Shown here: piece after piece, positions 1-11,512 of the stretch
How the letters are laid out: each line of letters opens with the position of its first letter
Numbering within the stretch: position 1 is the first letter of the stretch
Source of the DNA: CAWDZK01 sp963807005
Lineage (GTDB): Bacteria > Actinomycetota > Actinomycetes > JACCUZ01
NCBI GenBank assembly: GCA_963807005.1
Contig: CAWDZK010000004.1
Span: 124,001 to 188,000 of the forward strand
DNA length: 64,000 bases
Direction: 5' to 3'
The notes under the pieces: generated by a model
Databases searched by the model: none
What the model saw: only the letters and a program-made list of their open reading frames with translations
Told to the model about the DNA's origin: nothing
Program-made: the position numbers and the translations under genes

Positions 1-73
1 GCCGCTTAGCATGGTCCGGCGGGGCCCGAGGCTCCGGCAGACCTGCCCGACCGACACCGGCCGAAGGATCTTC

Positions 74-3079
<3,006 letters not shown>

Positions 3080-3082
3080 CGC

Positions 3083-4034
3083 CTAGGCCGGAGGCTCGTG
3101 CGTGCACCACCAGCAGCGCAGCGCCGGCTCGGTCGCGCGGTAGGCCCGGCTGACGCGGTAGGCCCGGGCGTCCAGCTCCCACGCCGCCTGGCGGGCGTGC
3201 CACAGCTGGACGTCGGTCAGCACGTTCAGCTCGACCAGCTCCAGCACCTCGGCTTCCGGGTCCCCGACGAAGTCGACCTTGACGATGCCGACGCCGGGGG
3301 CGTGCTGCTTGATCTGGCTGCCGCCCTCCTCGTCCAGGGGCGAGGTCTCCTCGGTGACCAGCACGCCGGAGAACTGCCCGGCCTTCACCGTCACGGAGGC
3401 GTCGTCGGCGGTCACCCGGGCGCAGTCGAGGAAGTCGATCCGCGGTGCGACGCCCTGCAGGTAGGAGCCGGTCCCGACGGTCGGCTGGGCGAGCATGTGC
3501 AGGCCCGCCTCGGCGCCCTGGGTCCCGGCGATCCAGGTGCTCGGCGCGCCGACGAACCCACCCTCCTCGTACTCCTCCGGGTACTCCCCGAGGTTCCAGA
3601 CGTTGCCGCCCTTGTCCTGGGCGAAGAAGGCCAGCTCCGCCTCGGTGACCTCGCCCTCGCTGCTGTCCACGTCGTAGACCACCAGCGAGCGGACGCCGTC
3701 GATCATCTTCGTCAGGTCGGTGACCGTGAACGTCACCTGGTGGTCGAGCGGCGCGCCCGTGACGCTGGAGAACCCGCGGAGCACGAGCTGGGTGCCCGGG
3801 ACCAGCGGCAGCAGGCGGTTGTCGATGGCCGGCCGCGCGGGGAAGCGGGCGCCGTCGTAGGGCAGCTCCCGCACGCACCGGCGATGTCGGCGTGCCGCGG
3901 CCGTCGTCGTCCAGGTCGGACGAGCGCTCAGTCGCCGCGCTGGGGCCGGCAGCGACCGCCGAGGCCGCCGCGGCGAGCACCAGCGCCGCCAGGCTCCTGG
4001 TCACCACTGCACGGGCCGTCGCGGGCACGGTCAT
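3083..4034 (-). CDS. Secreted conserved protein, signal peptide separated by a frameshift
   Basis: The body of the protein (3083-3874) resembles a conserved actinobacterial secreted family with motifs such as NVWNLGEYPEEYEEGG and APSTWIAG; its function is unknown to me. This frame has no good start. A classic signal peptide beginning MTVPATARAVVTRSLAALV and ending near AAAASAVAAG starts at 4034 in another frame and runs towards the family's N-terminal part (PAIDNRLLPLVPGT). Joining them requires a one-base shift around 3874-3890. The 4034 start is preceded by GGGGGAAGG. Either this is a sequencing error or the gene is broken; if used as it stands, the body would not be exported. The gene converges on uvrA with only a few bases between stops. 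Confidence 0.6.
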
Positions 4035-4201
4035 GGCTTCGCACCTTCCCCCGGTCCCCTCTCGCCCACGTCGCAGAGATCGACGGGGCAGCCCCCAGCG
4101 GAAGTCTGCGCCCGGTCGCGGGGCCGGTCGAGACGAGAACAGGCCGTATCGGCGTAGTCCCGCCGGACCATGCCCTGGCTATCGGGACCCGGACGGGCAG
4201 C

Positions 4202-4283
4202 CGGCCGGCAGCCCACGGGGGGAGGCTGCCGGCCGTGCGCCGGGGCCCGGTTGGGACCGCACGGGGGAACGATCCCAACCGGG
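4202..4283 (-). terminator. Pair of strong hairpins downstream of the receiver gene
   Basis: Two perfect inverted repeats sit in the 409-base gap between the receiver gene (ends 4444) and the secreted-protein gene (starts 4034). The first is CGGCCGGCAGCC at 4202-4213 with its complement at 4224-4235 (10-nt loop). The second is CCCGGTTGGGA at 4246-4256 with its complement at 4273-4283 (16-nt loop). There is no U-run. They could end the receiver transcript or form a structured leader for the secreted-protein gene. I see no gene in the rest of the 4035-4443 gap. Confidence 0.5.
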
Positions 4284-4443
4284 TCGCGGGCGGGTGACGC
4301 CACAGCAGGGTCCGCCGACTGCATGACGGGTGTCGCGTCACCGACCACACCCAGCCTGCCAGCGCCCGGCGTGCCCCGCGAGGGGCCGGATGAACGGTTT
4401 GCAGGTAGTGCATCCGTGCCGGGTCGGGTCCGCTCAGGTGGGG

Positions 4444-4905
4444 TCAGGGTGTCGGGGCGCTGCCGCTCATCATCATCGCCGCGACCCGGCGGCGGACCTC
4501 CGCGGCGCAGCCGGCGATGACGAACAGCATCCCCTCGCCGCAGCGCCGGACACAGGCCGCGAGGTCCTCGTCCAGACCGCCCTTGACGACGTACCCGGTG
4601 GCGCCCCCGGCCAGCATCGCCAGCACCGTGTCGGCGTCGTCCCGGGCGCTCAGGCACATCACCCGGGTGGCCGGCCAGCGCTGCGCGATCTCGGCGGCCA
4701 GCTCGGCGCCGCCGCCCGGCATCTGCACGTCGAGGACAGCGACGTCCGGACGGTGCTCGGCACAGGCCGCCAGCACCTGCTGCCCCGTGCCGACGGCGGC
4801 CACCACCTGCAGGCCGGCGTCCTGGGAGAGCACGTCGCTCACGGCCGCCCGGAAGGCGTCGTTGTCGTCGGCGACCACGATCCGCAGCACGTCGGGCATC
4901 CTCAT
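4444..4905 (-). CDS. Stand-alone response-regulator receiver protein
   Basis: About 153 aa, essentially one CheY-like receiver domain. Visible landmarks are the acidic pair in IVVADDNDAF, the phosphoacceptor Asp in VAVLDVQMPGG, the switch Ser in CLSARDD and the conserved Lys in GYVVKGG. After the receiver only about 30 residues remain (ending MMMSGSAPTP), so no DNA-binding output domain is present. The start is taken as ATG 4905; ATG 4899 or an upstream start at 4989 are possible. The gene is divergent from the LuxR-type regulator/histidine-kinase pair at 5078-7878, so it may act as a phosphate sink or modulator of that pathway (inference). Confidence 0.8.
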   Translation of the reverse strand: MRMPDVLRIVVADDNDAFRAAVSDVLSQDAGLQVVAAVGTGQQVLAACAEHRPDVAVLDVQMPGGGAELAAEIAQRWPATRVMCLSARDDADTVLAMLAGGATGYVVKGGLDEDLAACVRRCGEGMLFVIAGCAAEVRRRVAAMMMSGSAPTP

Positions 4906-5077
4906 GTTTGCCGGAAATGACGTTCGATGATCCCGGCACCCGGCGGGTCGTGGGAATCCCTCGCAGAGACCGCGGGAGTTGGTGCACATGCACTAACCGG
5001 GCATTGCCGCGCGGGCTGGGTGGGGGCGTGGCAGTGTGTACCCCATCAGTGACCGACGGACAGCGGGGGCTCGACCA

Positions 5078-5776
5078 GTGACCACGACGGAGACGCCAGG
5101 CCCGGCGTCCACCGGTGCCTCGTCGCCGGTCCGGCTGCTCATCGTGGACGACCACGACATGTTCGCCGAGAGCCTCCGGCTCGCGCTGTCCGCCGAGGAC
5201 GACATCTCGGTCGTGGACACCGCGTCGTCGCTCGCCCAGGCCCGCTCGCTCATCGTCGCGGACGCACCGGACGTCGTCCTGCTCGACCACCGGCTCCCGG
5301 ACGGTCTGGGGGTCGACTCGATCGCCGAGCTCAAGGCGCTGCGCCCGAGCGCGAAGATCGTGGTGCTCACCGCGGCCGCCGAGGACTCCATGCTGGTCAC
5401 AGCGACGGAGGCCGGCTGCGCCGGGTTCATCCTCAAGACCAGCCCGCTGGAGGAGCTGGTGGCCGCGGTCCGCACCGCGGCGGCCGGCGAGATCATGGTG
5501 AGCTCCGACCTGCTGGCCCGGCTGCTCAACCGCCTGCACCACCGGCACGACCAGCCGTCGCACGACCTCACCACCCGGGAGCGCCAGATCCTCGAGCTGA
5601 TCGGCGAGGGGCTGACCAACGGGGCCATCGCCAAGCGGCTGTTCATCTCCGTCAACACCGTGCGCAACCACGTGCAGAACATCCTCGCCAAGCTGGACGC
5701 CCACTCCAAGCTGGAGGCCCTCTCCGTCGCCATCCGGGACGGCCTGATCGAGCCGCCGGGCGGACCAGCGGCATGA
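5078..5776 (+). CDS. NarL/LuxR-family two-component response regulator
   Basis: A 232-aa DNA-binding regulator. The N-terminal receiver has acidic residues D24/D25 (LIVDDHDMF), phosphoacceptor D70 (VVLLDHRLPDG), Thr in VVLTAA and K120 (GFILKTSP). The C-terminal LuxR helix-turn-helix begins at LTTRERQILELIGEG and continues through NTVRNHVQNIL, about residues 160-220. GTG 5078 is preferred, giving VTTTETPG before the receiver; a GTG at 5036 would add 14 residues. The stop overlaps the start of the downstream histidine kinase (ATGA at 5773-5776), so the two are probably translationally coupled partners. The signal sensed and the regulon are not evident. Confidence 0.9.
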   Translation: MTTTETPGPASTGASSPVRLLIVDDHDMFAESLRLALSAEDDISVVDTASSLAQARSLIVADAPDVVLLDHRLPDGLGVDSIAELKALRPSAKIVVLTAAAEDSMLVTATEAGCAGFILKTSPLEELVAAVRTAAAGEIMVSSDLLARLLNRLHHRHDQPSHDLTTRERQILELIGEGLTNGAIAKRLFISVNTVRNHVQNILAKLDAHSKLEALSVAIRDGLIEPPGGPAA

Positions 5777-7878
5777 CCCGATCGGTGACCCAGTCGACCA
5801 GGGACCTGGTGCTCGACGGGTTGCTGCGCAGCGCGCCGCTGGCGGTCTTCGCCTTCCAGGCCGACGGAACGTGCGTGTTCTCCGAGGGATCCGCACTGCA
5901 CCAGCTGGGGTTCCGGCCGCAGGAGCTGGTCGGCACCGACCTGTGGGAGATGTACCGCGCCGAGCCGCACATCCTCGACCGGATGCGGCGCGCACTGGAC
6001 GGCGAGACGGTCCAGGCGACCGACACCATCGGCGAGCGCACGTACGACACGTGGTTCCTGCCGCTCACCGACTCCACCGCCGACGAGCCGATGGCCGTCG
6101 GCATCAGCGTCGACGTCACCGACCGGGTCCTCGCCCAGGCGGCAGGGCACCTCTACCGGGCGTTCGCCGAGGCAGCGCCGCAGTTCATCGCGCTGGCCCG
6201 CGTCGACGGGCCGGTGCTGTACGTCAACCCGGGCGGCCGCCAGCTCGCCGGCATCCCCGACGACGTCGACCTGCGGACGACCACCATCCAGGACTTCCTC
6301 ACCCCGGCGGGCCTGACGGCCAGCCTCGAGGTGGAGCAGCCCGCCGTGATCCGGGACGGTCACTGGACGGGTGAGACCACGCTCCGGCACTGGCCGACCG
6401 GAGAGGGCATCCCGGTGCAGGTCTCCTCGTTCCTCGTCGCCGACCTGGACACCGGCGAGCCGCTGGCGCTGGCGACGGTGCAGTCCGACATCCGTGAGGT
6501 GGTGGCCGGCCGGCTGGCCGTGCAGCGCCAGATCGCGCACCAGCGCGGGCTCCTGCACCACCTGCACGAGGCCCAGGAGGCCGAGCGCCAGCGCATCGCC
6601 GGCGACATCCATGACGACACCGTGCAGGTGATGGCGGCGGTGACCCTCCGGCTGCAGTCGCTGCGACGTGCGCTGGAGCCGGTGCTCCCACCCGAGCGGC
6701 TCGCCGAGCTGGAGACGCTTGACCGCAGCGTCCGCGACGCGACCACCCGGCTGCGGCGGCTGCTGGTCGAGCTGGACGAGCCGTTCGTGGACTCCGACGA
6801 CCTCGCCAGCGCGCTGCGCCAGGTCGCTGACGCGTCGGCGGCCGCGGGCGGTCCGACTGCCAGCGCGGAGGTGGAGATCGACGGCCAGCCCTCACCGATC
6901 GTCGCCCGCGCGGTGCTCCGGATCGCGCACGAGGCGCTGACCAACGTCCGCAAGCACGCCCGGGCGGACACCGTCACGCTCCGGTTGCTGCAGCAGCCGG
7001 GGGAGTACGTGCTCCAGGTCGTCGACGACGGCACCGGCCTGGCACCCGGCGCCGACAGCCGGGGGCCGCAGCACCGCGGCGTCCGGGGGATGCGCGAGCG
7101 GGCCGAGTCGGTCGGCGGCTCGCTGGTCGTGTCCTCGCGCCCGGGCGGTGGTGTGGTCGCGGAGGCCCGGCTGCCGACCCTGCTGGGGTACCCCGGCGCC
7201 GAGGTGTCGCTGCCGGACTCGCGGACCTTCCTGCACCAGGTGATGGAGAGCATCAGCGACGCCTACTGCGCCCTGGACGCCGACTGGCGCTACGTCTACA
7301 TGAACCGCGCCTGGTACGCGTTGTTCCGGCGGGACCGGTCCGAGCCGGTCGTGGGCAAGGTCGCCTGGGACGAGTTCGACGTGGGGCCGGAGTTCGCCGC
7401 CGCCTGGCACCGGGCCCGGGACGAGCAGGTCGAGGTGGAGGTCACCGGCCACTACGAGGCCTGGGACATCTGGATCCACAACCGCATCCTCCCGACGGCC
7501 GGAGGTCTGTCCATCTACGCGCGGGACGTCACCGACGAGGTACGCGCTGCGCGGGAGGCAGAGCGGAACGCCCGGATGGTGCGCTGCGGGCTGCAGCTGG
7601 CCCGGGCCATGGCCACCGGGGGAAGCGACGACGCGACCGTCCTGCGCGACGCGGCGGCAGCCCTGGTCGACGGGTGGCCGCTCCTCGGCGTCCGGCTCAG
7701 CTGGCCAGGCGGCTCGGTCGAGGCGGGGACGACGGCCGGGCAGGTCCGGCCGGTGCCGCTGGAGGTCAGCGGCCGGGAGGTCGGCACGGTCGAGCTGGTG
7801 GGCGAGGACGAGCCTGTCGACGCCGACCTGTTGCAGCTCCTGGCCCTCCGGCTGTCCGCGGTCGTGCCCGTACGCTGA
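5773..7878 (+). CDS. Multi-PAS sensor histidine kinase (HisKA_3/NarX type)
   Basis: A 701-aa cytoplasmic-looking kinase with no clear membrane segments. Order: PAS-like domains in residues 1-120 and 125-250, then a dimerisation/phosphoacceptor helix with RIAGDIHDDTVQVM (His280), then an HATPase domain with N-box EALTNVRKHA and G-box DDGTGLAP/GVRGMRERAESVGG. Unusually, a further PAS domain (about residues 485-600, FLHQVMESISDAYCALD) follows the catalytic core, with roughly 100 more residues that could be a degenerate GAF-like region. The gene is coupled by a 4-base overlap to the LuxR-type regulator. The PAS domains suggest redox, light or small-ligand sensing, but no cofactor motif is recognised. 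Confidence 0.9.
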   Translation: MTRSVTQSTRDLVLDGLLRSAPLAVFAFQADGTCVFSEGSALHQLGFRPQELVGTDLWEMYRAEPHILDRMRRALDGETVQATDTIGERTYDTWFLPLTDSTADEPMAVGISVDVTDRVLAQAAGHLYRAFAEAAPQFIALARVDGPVLYVNPGGRQLAGIPDDVDLRTTTIQDFLTPAGLTASLEVEQPAVIRDGHWTGETTLRHWPTGEGIPVQVSSFLVADLDTGEPLALATVQSDIREVVAGRLAVQRQIAHQRGLLHHLHEAQEAERQRIAGDIHDDTVQVMAAVTLRLQSLRRALEPVLPPERLAELETLDRSVRDATTRLRRLLVELDEPFVDSDDLASALRQVADASAAAGGPTASAEVEIDGQPSPIVARAVLRIAHEALTNVRKHARADTVTLRLLQQPGEYVLQVVDDGTGLAPGADSRGPQHRGVRGMRERAESVGGSLVVSSRPGGGVVAEARLPTLLGYPGAEVSLPDSRTFLHQVMESISDAYCALDADWRYVYMNRAWYALFRRDRSEPVVGKVAWDEFDVGPEFAAAWHRARDEQVEVEVTGHYEAWDIWIHNRILPTAGGLSIYARDVTDEVRAAREAERNARMVRCGLQLARAMATGGSDDATVLRDAAAALVDGWPLLGVRLSWPGGSVEAGTTAGQVRPVPLEVSGREVGTVELVGEDEPVDADLLQLLALRLSAVVPVR

Positions 7879-7882
7879 GACG

Positions 7883-8413
7883 ATGGATCATCGCCGAAAC
7901 CGTTCGCTCCTGCCGGCCGAAGACACTTCCATGGACCAGACCCCCCGGGACCACGCACGGCCAGAGCTGGCACCGGGCGGCGCCAGCCGGCGCCACCTGC
8001 TCGGCCTCGCCGTCGTCGCCGGCGCCGGACTGCCGGTGCTCGCGGCCTGCGGCGGGGACGGTGACAACGCGACGTCCGGCTCCTCCGGCGGCGGGTCGTC
8101 GGAGTCGGGGTCGGGCGGCGCGGCCACCGGCCCGCTGGTGGCGACCAGCAAGGTGCCGGTCAACGGCGGCGTCATCCTCGGTGCCGAGCGAGTCGTCGTC
8201 ACCCAGCCCACCGCCGGGACCTTCAAGGCGTTCACCGCGGTGTGCACCCATCAGGGCTGCGTCGTCTCCGGGGTCGAGGACGGCGTGATCGGCTGTCGCT
8301 GCCACGGCTCGGCGTTCAGCGCCCGCGACGGGTCGGTCGAGAGCGGCCCGGCCACCCGCGCGCTGGCCGAGATCCCCGTCACCGTGCAGGACGGCGAGGT
8401 CGTCACCGCCTGA
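7883..8413 (+). CDS. Rieske [2Fe-2S] protein with Tat/lipobox signal
   Basis: A small exported ferredoxin-like electron carrier. A twin-arginine signal (ASRRHLLGLAVVAGAG) runs into a lipobox (PVLAAC), followed by a Gly/Ser linker. The Rieske ligands are CTHQGC and CRCHGSAF, the CxH...CxxH pattern. ATG 7883 is six bases after a TACGCT -10-like hexamer (7871-7876), suggesting a leaderless transcript; ATG 7931 (MDQTPRD) is the alternative and would place the lipobox Cys at residue 40. The gene stands between the kinase and uvrC and has no obvious oxidase or bc1 partner nearby, so its redox partner is unknown. Confidence 0.88.
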   Translation: MDHRRNRSLLPAEDTSMDQTPRDHARPELAPGGASRRHLLGLAVVAGAGLPVLAACGGDGDNATSGSSGGGSSESGSGGAATGPLVATSKVPVNGGVILGAERVVVTQPTAGTFKAFTAVCTHQGCVVSGVEDGVIGCRCHGSAFSARDGSVESGPATRALAEIPVTVQDGEVVTA

Positions 8414-8479
8414 CCCGGACGCAGTCCGACGGCCGCGGCGGCGGCTGCGGGCGTCGGCTCCCGGTCGTAGTGTTGCCGG

Positions 8480-10537
8480 GTGGCAGATCCGGCGTCGTAC
8501 CGTCCCGCGCCGGGCGCGGTCCCGGACGCGCCGGGGGTCTACCGGTTCCGCGACGAGCAGGACCGGGTCATCTACGTCGGCAAGGCGCGCAGCCTCCGAT
8601 CCCGGCTCGGCTCGTACTTCCAGGACATCGCCAACCTGCACGCGCGCACCCAGACCATGGTCACCTCGGCCGCCCGGGTCGAGTGGACCGTGGTCGGCAC
8701 CGAGGTCGAGGCGCTGCAGCTGGAGTACACCTGGATCAAGGAGTTCGACCCGCGGTTCAACGTCAAGTACCGCGACGACAAGAGCTACCCCAGCCTCGCC
8801 GTCACGCTGAACGAGGAGTTCCCGCGGCTGCAGGTGATGCGCGGCCCGAAGCGCAAGGGGGTCCGCTACTTCGGCCCGTACAGCCACGCCTGGGCGATCC
8901 GGGAGACCCTCGACCTGCTGCTGCGGGTGTTCCCCGCCCGCACCTGTTCGGCCGGCGTGTTCAAGCGGGCCGGCCAGGTCGGGCGGCCCTGCTTGCTCGG
9001 CTACATCGGCAAGTGCTCCGCGCCCTGCGTCGGGCGGGTCAGCGCCGACGAGCACCGCCGGATCGTCGACGACTTCTGCGACTTCATGGCCGGTCAGACC
9101 GCGCCGTTCCTGCGCCGGCTCGAGAAGGACATGCAGGTCGCCGCCGCGAGCCAGGAGTACGAGCGGGCGGCGCGGCTCCGCGACGACATCAAGGCGTTGG
9201 AGCGCGCGGTCGAGAAGCAGTCGGTCGTGCTGGGCGACGGCACCGACGCCGACGTGGTCGCCTTCGCCGAGGACCCGCTCGAGGCCGCGGTGCAGGTGTT
9301 CTACGTCCGTGGCGGCCGGGTGCGCGGCCAGCGCGGCTGGGTCGTCGACAAGGTCGAGGACCTCACCACCGGCGACCTGGTCGAGCACTTCATCCAGCAG
9401 GTGTACGGCGCCAGCGGCGACGACGGCGACGGTGGCTGGGGCGACGCGGTCCCGCGCGAGGTGCTGGTGCCGGCGATGCCGCCGGACGCCGACTCGGTGC
9501 AGGAGTGGCTGTCCGGCATGCGGGGGAGCCGGGTCGACCTGAGGGTGCCGCAGCGCGGCGACAAGCGGTCGCTGATGGAGACCGTGGCCCGCAACGCCGC
9601 GCAGTCGCTGGCGCTGCACAAGACCAAGCGGGGCAGCGACCTGACCTCCCGCAGCCTCGCGCTGCAGGAGCTGCAGGACTCCCTCGGCCTCGACGAGGCG
9701 CCGCTGCGGATCGAGTGCTTCGACGTCTCCCACCTGCAGGAGAGCGACGTGGTCGCCTCCCAGGTCGTGTTCGAGGACGGGCTGGCCCGCAAGTCGGAGT
9801 ACCGCCGCTACGTCGTGCGCGGGTACGCCGGCCGCGGGGACGTGGCCTCGATCTACGAGGTGATCAGCCGTCGCTTCCGGCGGCACGTCGAGGAGCTGGC
9901 CGAGACCGGCGAGGTCGAGGGTGCGACCCCCGCCGAGCCGGCCGGAGCGGAGGTGCCCGCCGGGATCGACCCCGAGACCGGCCGCCCCCGCCGGTTCGCC
10001 TACCCGCCGAACCTCGTCGTGGTCGACGGCGGCGCGCCCCAGGTGGCGGCCGCGCAGAAGGCGCTGGACGAGCTCGGTGTCGACGACGTCGCGCTCTGCG
10101 GCCTTGCGAAGCGGCTCGAGGAGGTCTGGCTCCCCGGCGACCCGCACCCGGTGGTGCTGCCGCGCACCAGCGAGGGCCTCTACCTGCTGCAGCGGGTCCG
10201 GGACGAGGCGCACCGGTTCGCGATCGCCCACCACCGCAACCGGCGGTCCAGGACGATGACCGAGAGCGCGCTCGACGGGGTCCCCGGGCTGGGCGCCACC
10301 CGGCGCAAGGCCCTGCTCAAGCACTTCGGCTCGCTCAAACGGCTGCGGGCGGCGAGCGTCGAGGAGGTGACGGCCGTGCCCGGCGTCGGCCCGCAGACGG
10401 CCGCGGCCGTCGTCGCCGCGCTGGCCGACCCGGCCCGCAGCCGTCCCGCTCCGGCCGTCAACACGGCCACAGGTGAGATCCTGGACGACACGAGCGACGG
10501 CCCCGCCGTCGTCCCCGCCGTCGAGGAGCAGCCGTGA
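8480..10537 (+). CDS. uvrC: UvrABC excision nuclease subunit C
   Basis: A 685-aa dual-incision nuclease of nucleotide excision repair. The N-terminal GIY-YIG nuclease is visible as GVYRFRDEQDRVIYVGKARSLRSRL. It is followed by a Cys-rich stretch (CLLGYIGKCSAPCVGR), a UVR motif near YERAARLRDDIKALE, the RNase H-like C-terminal nuclease (ECFDVSHLQ, VVVDGG) and helix-hairpin-helix repeats (VPGLGATRRKALLKHFGS, VPGVGPQTAAAV). A TAGTGT hexamer (8468-8473) lies six bases before GTG 8480, so the message may be leaderless. The stop overlaps rapZ (GTGA). Confidence 0.97.
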   Translation: MADPASYRPAPGAVPDAPGVYRFRDEQDRVIYVGKARSLRSRLGSYFQDIANLHARTQTMVTSAARVEWTVVGTEVEALQLEYTWIKEFDPRFNVKYRDDKSYPSLAVTLNEEFPRLQVMRGPKRKGVRYFGPYSHAWAIRETLDLLLRVFPARTCSAGVFKRAGQVGRPCLLGYIGKCSAPCVGRVSADEHRRIVDDFCDFMAGQTAPFLRRLEKDMQVAAASQEYERAARLRDDIKALERAVEKQSVVLGDGTDADVVAFAEDPLEAAVQVFYVRGGRVRGQRGWVVDKVEDLTTGDLVEHFIQQVYGASGDDGDGGWGDAVPREVLVPAMPPDADSVQEWLSGMRGSRVDLRVPQRGDKRSLMETVARNAAQSLALHKTKRGSDLTSRSLALQELQDSLGLDEAPLRIECFDVSHLQESDVVASQVVFEDGLARKSEYRRYVVRGYAGRGDVASIYEVISRRFRRHVEELAETGEVEGATPAEPAGAEVPAGIDPETGRPRRFAYPPNLVVVDGGAPQVAAAQKALDELGVDDVALCGLAKRLEEVWLPGDPHPVVLPRTSEGLYLLQRVRDEAHRFAIAHHRNRRSRTMTESALDGVPGLGATRRKALLKHFGSLKRLRAASVEEVTAVPGVGPQTAAAVVAALADPARSRPAPAVNTATGEILDDTSDGPAVVPAVEEQP

Positions 10538-11511
10538 GCGAGTCCCGACCCGTCGACCCCACCCCGGTCGGGGACGTCGATCCCGGCGACGTCGCCGGGA
10601 CCTCCGGTACCGCCGCGGCCGTCGACGAGGCCGAGATCGCCGCCAAGGGCGCACACCTGCCCGACCTGGTCATCATCACCGGCATGTCCGGCGCCGGGCG
10701 CAGCACCGCGGCCAACGTGCTCGAGGACCTGGGCTGGTTCGTCGTCGACAACCTGCCGCCCGCCCTGCTGCCGACCCTGGCGGAGCTGGGCGGCCGGTCC
10801 CGCGGCGACGTGGCCCGGATGGCCGCCGTGGTCGACGTCCGCAGCCGGGCGTTCTTCGCCGACCTCACCGCTGCGCTGGCCCAGCTCGCCGACGACGGCA
10901 GCGACCCGCGGATCGTCTTCCTCGAGGCCTCCGACGACTCGCTGGTACGCCGGCACGAGGCAGTCCGGCGGCCGCACCCGCTGCAGGCGGACGGCCGGCT
11001 GGTCGACGGCATCGCCCGCGAGCGCGAGATGCTGCGCGACCTGCGCGCCGAGGCCGACATCGTCCTGGACACCACCGACCTCAACGTGCACGAGCTCGGC
11101 TCGAAGGTGATCGCCGCCTTCGAGCAGACCGAGCCGGGGCTGCACACGACGATCATGTCGTTCGGCTTCAAGTACGGGCTGCCGGTCGACGCCGACCTGG
11201 TGGTCGACTGCCGGTTCCTGCCCAACCCGCACTGGGTGCCGGAGCTGCGGCCGCTGAACGGGCGGGACGAGCCGGTCCGCGAGTACGTGATGGCCCAGCA
11301 GGGCGCCGACGACTTCCTCGACACCTACGAGCACCTGCTGGACGTGATCGGGGCCGGCTACCAGCGCGAGGGCAAGCGCTACGCGACCGTCGCGGTCGGC
11401 TGCACCGGCGGCAAGCACCGGTCGGTCGCGATGGCCGAGGAGCTGGCCCGGCGGCTGACCGACCACGGCGTCGACACCGCGGTCGTGCACCGCGACCTCG
11501 GGCGGGAGTGA
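10534..11511 (+). CDS. rapZ: RNase adapter / nucleotide-binding protein RapZ
   Basis: A 325-aa P-loop protein of the RapZ/YvcJ family. In enterobacteria the family controls glucosamine-6-phosphate synthase through an sRNA; in actinobacteria its role is poorly defined. The Walker A reads GMSGAGRST, with Arg in place of the canonical Lys as usual for actinobacterial members. The C-terminal RapZ domain has FGFKYGLPVDADLV, DCRFLPNPHW and VGCTGGKHRSV. An acidic N-terminal extension of about 40 residues precedes the P-loop. GTGA overlap with uvrC and one-base spacing to yvcK place it in the conserved uvrC-rapZ-yvcK-whiA operon. Confidence 0.95.
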   Translation: MSESRPVDPTPVGDVDPGDVAGTSGTAAAVDEAEIAAKGAHLPDLVIITGMSGAGRSTAANVLEDLGWFVVDNLPPALLPTLAELGGRSRGDVARMAAVVDVRSRAFFADLTAALAQLADDGSDPRIVFLEASDDSLVRRHEAVRRPHPLQADGRLVDGIAREREMLRDLRAEADIVLDTTDLNVHELGSKVIAAFEQTEPGLHTTIMSFGFKYGLPVDADLVVDCRFLPNPHWVPELRPLNGRDEPVREYVMAQQGADDFLDTYEHLLDVIGAGYQREGKRYATVAVGCTGGKHRSVAMAEELARRLTDHGVDTAVVHRDLGRE

Positions 11512-11512
11512 C

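Noticed and set aside
4035..4200. c-di-AMP (ydaO) riboswitch before the secreted-protein gene
   Set aside because: Some G-rich similarity by eye, but the conserved core could not be placed; left as an uncharacterised leader.
8242..10476. Very long open frames overlapping uvrC on both strands
   Set aside because: Low-complexity composition and no conserved motifs, whereas uvrC in this region is unambiguous.
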